Of a stretch of 6,532 bases of DNA, positions 1-5,161 are shown in pieces. The notes below the pieces were generated by a model that was not told the DNA's origin, made no database searches, and was given only the letters and a program-made list of their open reading frames with translations. Positions within the stretch are counted from its first letter, which is position 1. Every line of letters starts with the position of its first letter. Source of the stretch: Alphaproteobacteria bacterium (GTDB lineage: Bacteria; Pseudomonadota; Alphaproteobacteria; UBA2136; UBA6156). Where the stretch lies: contig JAIXXE010000131.1 of NCBI GenBank assembly GCA_027490875.1, positions 1-6,532 of the forward strand, written 5' to 3'. The position numbers and the translations under genes are program-made.

Positions 1-420
1 CAGGTCGGCCCCACGGCTGGCGCGGCTGCGTTTGGTAGCTTGGGTACCGCCGCCCATCTCTTGGCCAAACAGCCCACCCATCAAGTCTTCGAACAGGTCT
101 TCAAAATTGCCTTCAAACCCCTGCCCTTGGCCAAAGCCACCAAAGCCACCTTCAAACGGGTTGGCGCCTGCGCTTGGGCCTCGGCCGCCCATGCCGCCTT
201 CAAAGGCAGCGCTGCCGAAACGGTCATAAGCTGCACGTTTTTGGGGGTCGCGTAAAACATCGTAGGCCTCGTTTACATCTTTAAACTTGGCTTCGGCTTC
301 CTTGTTGCCAGGGTTGCGGTCGGGGTGAAACTCCATGGCACGCTTACGGTAGGCGGCCTTCAGCGCGGCTTCGTCGGCAGCCTTTTCTACGCCCAAGATT
401 TTATAAAAATCCTTGCTCAT
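1..420 (-). CDS. dnaJ: Chaperone DnaJ (Hsp40), N-terminal part, cut by window edge
   Basis: DnaJ is the cytoplasmic J-domain co-chaperone that delivers unfolded clients to DnaK and stimulates its ATPase. Reading down from the ATG at 420, 140 codons are visible and the frame is still open at base 1, so the zinc-finger and C-terminal substrate-binding domains lie outside. Residues 1-69 form a J domain beginning MSKDFYKILGV, with the AYRKRAMEFHPDRNPGNK core (HPD at 32-34) and ending KRAAYDRFG. Residues about 75-108 are the Gly/Phe-rich linker (NPFEGGFGGFGQGQGF), followed by FEDLFEDLMGGLFG; the visible part ends at RGADL, where the central region of DnaJ proteins begins. The start is preceded only by a weak GGTAGAG ribosome site that overlaps the stop of the upstream small gene, 6 bases away, which suggests translational coupling. 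It is the last visible gene of the hrcA-grpE-dnaK operon. Identity is secure; a J-domain paralogue such as CbpA is less likely because of the position behind dnaK. Confidence 0.96.
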   Translation of the reverse strand, partial: MSKDFYKILGVEKAADEAALKAAYRKRAMEFHPDRNPGNKEAEAKFKDVNEAYDVLRDPQKRAAYDRFGSAAFEGGMGGRGPSAGANPFEGGFGGFGQGQGFEGNFEDLFEDLMGGLFGQEMGGGTQATKRSRASRGADL

Positions 421-426
421 GGCGCT

Positions 427-807
427 CTACCAAGCGCGTTGGGTTTGGAAGGATGGATCCCACGCCGTGGTGGTCTTGCGGCAGCCCGCTGCTGCACGCT
501 GAAAGTTGCCGCAAGGGGCGGGGAGCGACCTGGTTGTGTTGGCACCCAACGCCTGTGCCCACCCCAAAGTACTGCCGCCAAAGCCGCCCCGATAATGGCT
601 ATATTTTGGGGCGCGCGCATTCACGTACTGGCTGGGTGCGGCATAGCGCGTACCGCCACCTCTGTAACGGCTCAGCGCACTGCGGTAGTCGCTTCCACCG
701 CCGCCGCTGTAGGCCGACAGCAGCGTGTTGCCCTGCGCCACAGCCAAAGGCGCCACCAAAGTGGCCAGGGCCAAAAGCCCTATCGTGGCGGTGGCGCGCA
801 GCATCAT
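427..807 (-). CDS. Small secreted protein of unknown function between dnaK and dnaJ
   Basis: I do not recognise this 126-residue protein. Residues 1-24 look like a Sec signal peptide: MMLR, a hydrophobic core (IGLLALATLVAPL), then an A-V-A signal peptidase I site with cleavage expected before Gln25. The mature part (about 102 residues) starts with a low-complexity stretch rich in Gly, Tyr, Ser and Arg (residues 33-78: SGGGGSDYRSALSRYRGGG, then further YR/GG repeats). It ends with a tail containing two cysteines (99 and 109) that could pair in the periplasm, and terminates in Trp. It lies 18 bases after the dnaK stop and 6 bases before dnaJ, so it is almost certainly on the same transcript. 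Its ribosome site is weak (ACGGAA). The start could be either of two adjacent ATG codons. Signal peptide plus operon position argue for a real gene, but the low-complexity body and a partly unusual C-terminal half leave doubt. An envelope role during heat stress is only a guess. Confidence 0.6.
   Translation of the reverse strand: MMLRATATIGLLALATLVAPLAVAQGNTLLSAYSGGGGSDYRSALSRYRGGGTRYAAPSQYVNARAPKYSHYRGGFGGSTLGWAQALGANTTRSLPAPCGNFQRAAAGCRKTTTAWDPSFQTQRAW
475..515. repeat. Inverted repeat with 9-bp perfect arms, ahead of dnaJ
   Basis: The arms are CTTGCGGCA (475-483) and TGCCGCAAG (507-515), separated by 23 bases. In the transcript this could form a GC-rich stem about 55 to 95 bases upstream of the dnaJ start, within codons for the C-terminal part of the small secreted protein (across its two Cys codons). 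No U-tract follows, so it does not look like an intrinsic terminator. It may be a stabilising or processing element, or chance in GC-rich DNA. Confidence 0.4.
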
Positions 808-825
808 CGTTCCGTTATGCGGGAT

Positions 826-2766
826 TTAGGCGGCGTTGTCTTTTTCTTTTTTACTGTCTTTATCCTCGTAGTCGGCGTCGATGCTGCCGTCGTCGTTCGT
901 TGTATCGTTGGTCGGCTCATTTTGGGCCTGTTCGGCCTTCATCTGGGCTTCGTAAATTACCTTGCCAAGTTCCATGGCCACATCGCCCAGCTTTTCGGTT
1001 TGGGCTTTTAGCTCGGCAGTCTTGGCGTCTTTGTTGTTCAACAAGTCTTGCAGTTTTTTAATCTCGGCGACAATTTTATCCTTAACCTCGGCGCCGACCT
1101 TGTCGTCGTGCTCCTTCAGGCTTTTTTCGGTACCGTGCACCAACGCCTCGGCTTGGTTACGGGTCTCGACGGCTTCCTTGCGTTCCTTGTCGGCCACAGC
1201 ATTGGCTTCGGCATCCTTCACCATTTGCTGAATCTGGTCGTCGCTGAGGCCGCCGTCGGATTTAATCACCACGTTGCTGGCCTTGCCCGTGCCCTTATCC
1301 TTGGCGCTGACGTTCACAATCCCGTTGGCGTCGATGTCGAAGGTCACCTCAATCTGCGGCACACCGCGGGGTGCGGGGGGGATGCCTTCCAGATTAAACT
1401 GCCCGAGCAGCTTGTTGTCGGTAGCCATTGGTCGTTCGCCTTGAAAGACGCTGATGGTCACGGCGGGTTGATTATCGGCCGCCGTGCTGAACACTTGGCT
1501 CTTTTTGGTCGGGATGGTGGTGTTGCGGTCAATCAGCGCGGTAAACACGCCGCCCAGCGTTTCAATACCAAGCGAAAGCGGGGTCACATCCAGCAGCAGA
1601 ACGTCCTTCACGTCGCCGCGCAGAATTCCACCCTGAATCGCGGCGCCAATGGCCACCACTTCGTCGGGGTTCACGCCCTTGTGGGGTTCTTTGCCGAAAA
1701 AGTTTTTCACCAGCTCCTGCACCTTGGGCATGCGGGTCATCCCGCCAACCAGCACCACTTCGTCAATATCCGATGCCTTCACGCCTGCATCCTTCAGCGC
1801 GGCCTTGCAGGGCTCGAGCGTCTTGGCGACCAAGTCTTCCACCAGCGCTTCCAGCTTGGCGCGCGTGAGGGTAATTTGAAGGTGCTTGGGGCCATTGGCA
1901 TCGGCCGTGATGAACGGCAGGTTGATATCGATACTGGTGGTGGAGGAGAGTTCTTTTTTGGCTTTTTCGGCTTCGTCTTTCAGCCGTTGCAGCGCCAGCT
2001 TATCCTTCATCAGGTCGATGCCGTCGGATTTTTTGAACTCATCGGCCAGCCATTGCAGAATGCGGCTGTCGAAGTCTTCGCCACCCAAGAATGTATCGCC
2101 ATTGGTGGCCTTTACTTCCACCACGCCGTCGCCGATTTCCAGAATCGACACGTCGAACGTCCCGCCGCCCAAGTCGTACACGGCTACGGTTTTGTGGCCT
2201 TTAATATCTTCACCCAAGCCGTAGGCCAATGCCGCAGCGGTGGGTTCGTTCACCAAACGCAGCACATCAAGGCCCGCAATCTTGCCGGCATCTTTGGTCG
2301 CTTGGCGTTGGGCGTCGTTAAAGTAGGCGGGCACGGTCACCACGGCCTGCGTGACCTTTTCGCCCAAGAACGCTTCGGCGGTATCCTTCATTTTTTGCAG
2401 CACCATGGCGCTGATTTCGGCTGGCGCCATCGCCTTGCCGCCGACTTCCACCCAAGCGTCGCCATTGGGGCCTTTGACAATTTTAAAGGGGCTATGGGCT
2501 TTGGCCTTCTCCACCATTTTGTCATCGAAGCGGCGCCCGATGAGGCGCTTGACCGCAAACAGCGTGCCTTCGGGGTTGGTGATGCCTTGGCGTTTGGCGG
2601 TTTGGCCGACCAAGCGTTCGCCGTTGGCGTCGTTTTTGGCAAAGGCCACGATGCTGGGCGTGGTGCGCGCGCCTTCGTTGTTTTCAATCACGCGCGTTTC
2701 CTTGCCGTCCATCACGGCCACGCAGCTGTTTGTGGTGCCTAAATCAATGCCGATGACTTTACTCAT
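826..2766 (-). CDS. dnaK: Chaperone DnaK (Hsp70)
   Basis: DnaK is the cytoplasmic ATP-dependent Hsp70 that binds exposed hydrophobic segments and cycles with DnaJ and GrpE. The 646-residue length is normal for the family. The nucleotide-binding domain covers about residues 1-385: phosphate-binding loop IGIDLGTTNSCVAV at 5-18, NEPTAAALAYGL at 173-184, the second phosphate loop DLGGGTFD at 198-205 (Thr203 matching E. coli Thr199), and VLVGGMTRMP near 340. The interdomain linker DVKDVLLLDVTP near 384-395 is intact. The substrate-binding beta domain follows (SLGIETLGG, TTIPTKKSQ, GQFNLEGIPPAPRG, VTFDIDANGIVNVSAKD), then the helical lid from about 505. The tail ends in a charged segment DADYEDKDSKKEKDNAA in place of the DAEFEEV type ending. 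A strong AAGGAG ribosome site sits 7 bases before the ATG. It is 27 bases after grpE with no obvious promoter between, so it is probably read from the hrcA promoter. Motif wording is alphaproteobacterial. Confidence 0.99.
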   Translation of the reverse strand: MSKVIGIDLGTTNSCVAVMDGKETRVIENNEGARTTPSIVAFAKNDANGERLVGQTAKRQGITNPEGTLFAVKRLIGRRFDDKMVEKAKAHSPFKIVKGPNGDAWVEVGGKAMAPAEISAMVLQKMKDTAEAFLGEKVTQAVVTVPAYFNDAQRQATKDAGKIAGLDVLRLVNEPTAAALAYGLGEDIKGHKTVAVYDLGGGTFDVSILEIGDGVVEVKATNGDTFLGGEDFDSRILQWLADEFKKSDGIDLMKDKLALQRLKDEAEKAKKELSSTTSIDINLPFITADANGPKHLQITLTRAKLEALVEDLVAKTLEPCKAALKDAGVKASDIDEVVLVGGMTRMPKVQELVKNFFGKEPHKGVNPDEVVAIGAAIQGGILRGDVKDVLLLDVTPLSLGIETLGGVFTALIDRNTTIPTKKSQVFSTAADNQPAVTISVFQGERPMATDNKLLGQFNLEGIPPAPRGVPQIEVTFDIDANGIVNVSAKDKGTGKASNVVIKSDGGLSDDQIQQMVKDAEANAVADKERKEAVETRNQAEALVHGTEKSLKEHDDKVGAEVKDKIVAEIKKLQDLLNNKDAKTAELKAQTEKLGDVAMELGKVIYEAQMKAEQAQNEPTNDTTNDDGSIDADYEDKDSKKEKDNAA

Positions 2767-2773
2767 GATATTA

Positions 2774-2779
2774 CTCCTT
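2774..2779 (-). promoter_or_regulatory. Ribosome binding site of dnaK
   Basis: On the minus strand AAGGAG is followed by 7 bases (TAATATC) and then the dnaK ATG. It is a near-ideal Shine-Dalgarno site, in contrast to the weak sites before the next two genes, and fits the high DnaK output expected relative to its neighbours. Confidence 0.85.
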
Positions 2780-2793
2780 CGTTCTTCGTTGTA

Positions 2794-3324
2794 TTAATTC
2801 TGGGTAGAAATTTGTTTTGCCACACTCACCAACGCGGGCCGCAGCAGGCGGCCGTGCAGGGTGTATCCCGCTTGCAGTTCGTCCACCACTGTGCCTGTGG
2901 GGTGGGTGCTTTCAACTTCCGTCATGGCCTGATGAAGCTCGGGGTTCAGCGGCTCGCCAGCGGTGACCGCTGTGCGGGTAATGCCGTGGCGCTGTAAAAT
3001 GGTAGCGAACTGGCTGGCAGTCAGCTCAACGCCCTTGCGCAACCCCTCACCTTCTGGAGCAGCCAAGGCGCGGGCCAGATTGTCGGCCACACTCAACACA
3101 TCCTTGGCAAAACTTTGGGCAGCATAGAGGCGCGCTTCGGCCACTTCGGCTTGGGTGCGCTTGCGCATGTTGTCAAGCTCGGCGGCGGCACGGTAGGCTT
3201 TATCTTGCCAGCCTTGCACGTCGGCTTGCAGGGCTGCTATGGTTGCGTCTTCCGGCAACGTCTCGGCGGCAGGCAGTGCCCCCTCGGTTAAGGGGTTTTC
3301 AAGGATACTATCGGTATCAGTCAT
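2794..3324 (-). CDS. grpE: Nucleotide exchange factor GrpE
   Basis: GrpE is the cytoplasmic homodimeric factor that releases ADP from DnaK and so resets the chaperone cycle. At 176 residues it is slightly short but within the family range. Residues 1-25 are an acidic, probably disordered leader. About 26-60 form the dimerising coiled coil (IAALQADVQGWQDKAYRAAA), continuing into the conserved AELDNMRKR and FAKDVLSVADNLARAL segment. The C-terminal beta domain carries the family pattern HGITR..., GEPLNPELHQAM, TVVDELQAGYTLHGRLLRPA and VSVAKQ. The start is fixed by an AAGGAG ribosome site 8 bases upstream, which overlaps the last codons and stop of hrcA; only 5 bases separate the two genes, so their translation is likely coupled. 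It sits between its regulator gene hrcA and its partner gene dnaK. Nothing appears truncated. Confidence 0.97.
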   Translation of the reverse strand: MTDTDSILENPLTEGALPAAETLPEDATIAALQADVQGWQDKAYRAAAELDNMRKRTQAEVAEARLYAAQSFAKDVLSVADNLARALAAPEGEGLRKGVELTASQFATILQRHGITRTAVTAGEPLNPELHQAMTEVESTHPTGTVVDELQAGYTLHGRLLRPALVSVAKQISTQN

Positions 3325-3329
3325 TGGTC

Positions 3330-4421
3330 TTACTCCTTATCCTCAGTGCGGTCGCTCAGGGCCTGATTCAACAATTTGGCGGTAAAGTCAACCACCCCCA
3401 AGGTCCGCTTGTAATCCATCCGCAGCGGGCCGATGACCCCAAGGCTGCCAATCATCTTGCGGTTTTTGTCGGCAAAGCTGCTGCCAACCACCGCCACGTC
3501 GTGAATGGCATCCTCGCCTCCCAGTATCGGCACATCGCTGCCGACAAAGATTTTAACCCCGCTGCTGCTCTTCACCTCATCGACCAACGCCATCAGCAAC
3601 CGCTTTTCCTCGAACAGTTTGATGAGGCCTTGGAGGCGGTCGCGCACCAATTCGGGATATTGAAACAGGTTGGTGGAACCCGCCACCACCATCGCGCCAT
3701 CGGACGTAACAGGCTGCCCCCACTGGTGAGCGGCGGCCATCATGTTATCAATCATGGCGTTGACCTGGCCCTTTTGTCCGGCCAGCGCGGCAATCAGGGC
3801 GGTGCGGGCTTGTTCGAGCGTTTGGCCAGTCACCAGCGGCTTTAAGGCCTTGGCGGCCTGCTCGAGGTCGTCGACGCTGATGAACGCCGGAACTTCCATG
3901 ACGCGGTTTTCAATTTCGCCCGCTTTGGTTACCATTACCACCAGCACGCGCTCGCCGGAAAGACGGATGAACTCCATGGTTTCCAGCGGGTCGTGGGCGG
4001 CCTGGGGGGCGCTGACCATGGCGGCACAGTTGGTAACTTGGCTAAGCACGCTGCTGATATCTTGGGTAATCTGGCGAAGGCTTTTGGTGGGCGAGAGCTG
4101 AGATTCCAGCGCGTCGCGCACGGCGGCCTCGGGCGGCACGGCCTGCACCAACCGCTGGGTGTAAAAGCGGTAGCCCTGTGCGGTAGGGATACGCCCCGCA
4201 CTGGTATGCGGGTGCATCAGCAACCCTGCTGCCTCTAAGTCTTGCATCACGTTGCGAATACTGGCGCCGGAAAGCTGATAGTTACCACTTTCCACCAAGG
4301 CCTTGCTGCCGACCGGTTCACCGCTCTGGGCATAGCTATCCACCACATCGTTCAGCACCTGCGCGGCACGGGCCGGAAGGTCTGGCAGGGCCTGCTTGAC
4401 ATCGGGTGTTTTGCTAACCAT
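3330..4421 (-). CDS. hrcA: Heat-inducible transcription repressor HrcA
   Basis: HrcA is the cytoplasmic DNA-binding repressor of chaperone operons, acting at CIRCE inverted repeats; in studied systems its folding depends on GroE. From the ATG at 4421 the protein has 363 residues, a normal length. Residues about 15-90 form the winged-helix domain: GEPVGSKAL, the presumed recognition helix SGASIRNVMQDLEAAGLL at 51-68 (family pattern S-x-ATIRN-x-M-x-DLE), and the wing HTSAGRIPTAQGYRFY at 72-87. The remainder is the GAF-like dimerisation region, ending with IGPLRMDYKRTLGVVDFTAKLL near 330-351 (family GPTRMDY, here Leu for Thr). An in-frame GTG at 4448 would add nine residues, but it lies inside the promoter and operator, so the ATG is preferred. 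There is no ribosome site before that ATG; the promoter spacing suggests a leaderless message. It heads the operon hrcA-grpE-dnaK-small gene-dnaJ. Confidence 0.96.
   Translation of the reverse strand: MVSKTPDVKQALPDLPARAAQVLNDVVDSYAQSGEPVGSKALVESGNYQLSGASIRNVMQDLEAAGLLMHPHTSAGRIPTAQGYRFYTQRLVQAVPPEAAVRDALESQLSPTKSLRQITQDISSVLSQVTNCAAMVSAPQAAHDPLETMEFIRLSGERVLVVMVTKAGEIENRVMEVPAFISVDDLEQAAKALKPLVTGQTLEQARTALIAALAGQKGQVNAMIDNMMAAAHQWGQPVTSDGAMVVAGSTNLFQYPELVRDRLQGLIKLFEEKRLLMALVDEVKSSSGVKIFVGSDVPILGGEDAIHDVAVVGSSFADKNRKMIGSLGVIGPLRMDYKRTLGVVDFTAKLLNQALSDRTEDKE
3333..3338 (-). promoter_or_regulatory. Ribosome binding site of grpE inside the end of hrcA
   Basis: On the minus strand AAGGAG lies within the last hrcA codons (GAT AAG GAG TAA), 8 bases before the grpE ATG. 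Ribosomes ending hrcA would terminate directly on the grpE initiation site, a layout typical of translational coupling. Confidence 0.8.
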
Positions 4422-4428
4422 AGCGGCG

Positions 4429-4457
4429 AACCTAGCGCGCTTTATCACTCAAGTCAA
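4429..4457 (-). promoter_or_regulatory. Predicted sigma-70 type promoter of hrcA operon
   Basis: On the minus strand the -35 element TTGACT (4457-4452) is followed by a 17-base spacer and the -10 element TAGGTT (4434-4429). Initiation would fall 7 to 8 bases further on, at 4422 or 4421, where 4421 is the A of the hrcA ATG. The CTTGAC...CTAGGTT layout fits alphaproteobacterial housekeeping promoters. The CTTGA start also resembles the -35 of heat-shock sigma factor promoters, so use by RpoH cannot be excluded. The -35 box lies wholly in the spacer of the CIRCE-like repeat. Confidence 0.75.
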
Positions 4458-4468
4458 GTAAGTGATAA
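4442..4468. promoter_or_regulatory. Variant CIRCE operator (HrcA binding site)
   Basis: On the plus strand the 27 bases read TTATCACTC - 9 bases - AAGTGATAA, the exact 9-9-9 geometry of the CIRCE consensus TTAGCACTC-N9-GAGTGCTAA. Fifteen of 18 arm bases match. Two of the three differences are a symmetric pair (G to T at arm position 4 and C to A at its partner), so the palindrome is preserved; the third is a G to A at the innermost base of the right arm. The element surrounds the -35 box and stops 8 bases before the -10 box, ideal for blocking RNA polymerase. It most likely mediates HrcA autoregulation of the whole chaperone operon. Confidence 0.8.
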
Positions 4469-4473
4469 AAAGT

Positions 4474-5151
4474 TTAGGTTGCTTTATGCCACAATGAATT
4501 AGGAACATTCTTGGCCAGCCACTCGGCATGGGTTGCCTGCTCGTGGGGGCTAGGTTCCCTTACCAAGCCGTTCCCTGCTACCGCCAACTGCTGCCGCGAC
4601 TGGGTTGCCAGATCAGGGCCAGCCGTATCCAGACCAAAGCTGGCTTGCAGGCCGCCCGTAAGCTCCACATACACATCGGCCAGCAGTTGGGCATCCAGCA
4701 GCGCGCCATGAAACACCCGTGCGCTGTTATCGATGCCATAGAAACTGCACAACGCATCCAGTCGGTGCCGTTGGCCGGGCAACTTGGCGCGGGCTAAAAC
4801 CAAGGTATCAACCACGAGGTTGGTATGGGGTGGCAAGCCCGCACGGCCAAGCTCCATGGTCATGAAGGCCATATCAAACTCGGCATTGTGGGCCACCAAG
4901 GTGGCGTCGCCCACAAACGCAAGCCAATCGGCCGCAACATCGCGGAACCTGGGGGCCGATTTCACCTTCTCATCGCTGATGCCGTGCACCCGCATGGCGC
5001 CGGGGTCGATGGCGCGCTCGGGGTTAAGGTAGGTATGAAAGGTCTTGCCGGTTGGCAGGCGATTCATCAGCTCGACTGCGCCAAGCTCAATCACGCGGTG
5101 CTCTTCCACGCCAAAGCCGGTGGTTTCGGTGTCGAAGACAATTTCGCGCAT
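4474..5151 (-). CDS. dnaQ: DNA polymerase III epsilon subunit (3'-5' proofreading exonuclease)
   Basis: This is the editing subunit of the replicative polymerase; it removes mismatched 3' ends and bridges the polymerase subunit and the sliding clamp. The 225-residue length is normal. Catalytic DEDDh motifs are all present: ExoI FDTETTG with Asp7 and Glu9, ExoII VAHNAEFD with Asp93, and ExoIII HGALLDAQLLADVY with His148 and Asp153. After the exonuclease domain, TGGLQASFGL contains QASFGL (169-174), aligned with the E. coli clamp-binding QTSMAF. The C-terminal helix (about 205-225, ending NSLWHKAT) should contact the alpha subunit. The frame stays open upstream to 5355, but the protein must start at the ATG at 5151: this gives the family's usual MREIVFDTETTG beginning, and AAGG lies 5 bases before it. 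It is 10 bases after the transporter gene, so the two are probably cotranscribed. Its TAA stop at 4474 lies only a few bases from the hrcA operator, with no terminator visible. Confidence 0.97.
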   Translation of the reverse strand: MREIVFDTETTGFGVEEHRVIELGAVELMNRLPTGKTFHTYLNPERAIDPGAMRVHGISDEKVKSAPRFRDVAADWLAFVGDATLVAHNAEFDMAFMTMELGRAGLPPHTNLVVDTLVLARAKLPGQRHRLDALCSFYGIDNSARVFHGALLDAQLLADVYVELTGGLQASFGLDTAGPDLATQSRQQLAVAGNGLVREPSPHEQATHAEWLAKNVPNSLWHKAT

Positions 5152-5156
5152 GATTG

Positions 5157-5160
5157 CCTT
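5157..5160 (-). promoter_or_regulatory. Ribosome binding site that fixes the dnaQ start
   Basis: On the minus strand AAGG precedes the ATG at 5151 by 5 bases (CAATC). It lies directly after the TAG stop of the upstream transporter gene, supporting the short dnaQ start over the longer open frame, which would overlap the transporter gene. Confidence 0.55.
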
Positions 5161-5161
5161 G

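Noticed and set aside
417..620. Alternative 67-codon minus-strand frame starting MRAPQNIAIIGAALAAVLWGG, whose stop overlaps the dnaJ start as ATGA
   Set aside because: It has a hydrophobic start and a tempting ATGA overlap, but no ribosome site, a Pro/Arg-rich remainder, and it lies inside the 126-codon frame with the better signal peptide. It stays a minor alternative, and would become relevant if the 126-codon frame proves to be broken.
325..1011. Plus-strand open frame of 228 codons across dnaJ, the small gene and the dnaK end
   Set aside because: It crosses three minus-strand genes, has no family signature or ribosome site that I can see, and its hydrophobic end is the complement of the charged DnaK tail.
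1048..2742. Long open frame (564 codons) on the plus strand opposite dnaK
   Set aside because: Long antisense frames opposite dnaK are a known by-product of its codon bias. The translation shows no recognisable domain, and the minus strand encodes an unmistakable complete DnaK.
2767..2793. Possible separate dnaK promoter between grpE and dnaK
   Set aside because: The 27 bases contain only an AAGGAG ribosome site and a short GAACGAAG-type repetition; no -35/-10 pair or CIRCE repeat is visible.
2837..2853. Short palindrome GGCCGC-AGCAG-GCGGCC near the end of grpE
   Set aside because: It encodes the conserved GRLLRPA motif and is not followed by a U-tract; such hairpins are expected by chance in GC-rich coding DNA.
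4422..4448. GTG start that would extend HrcA by nine residues
   Set aside because: This segment holds the -10 box, promoter spacer and part of the operator, and the extra residues are not like the HrcA N terminus; the ATG at 4421 fits better.
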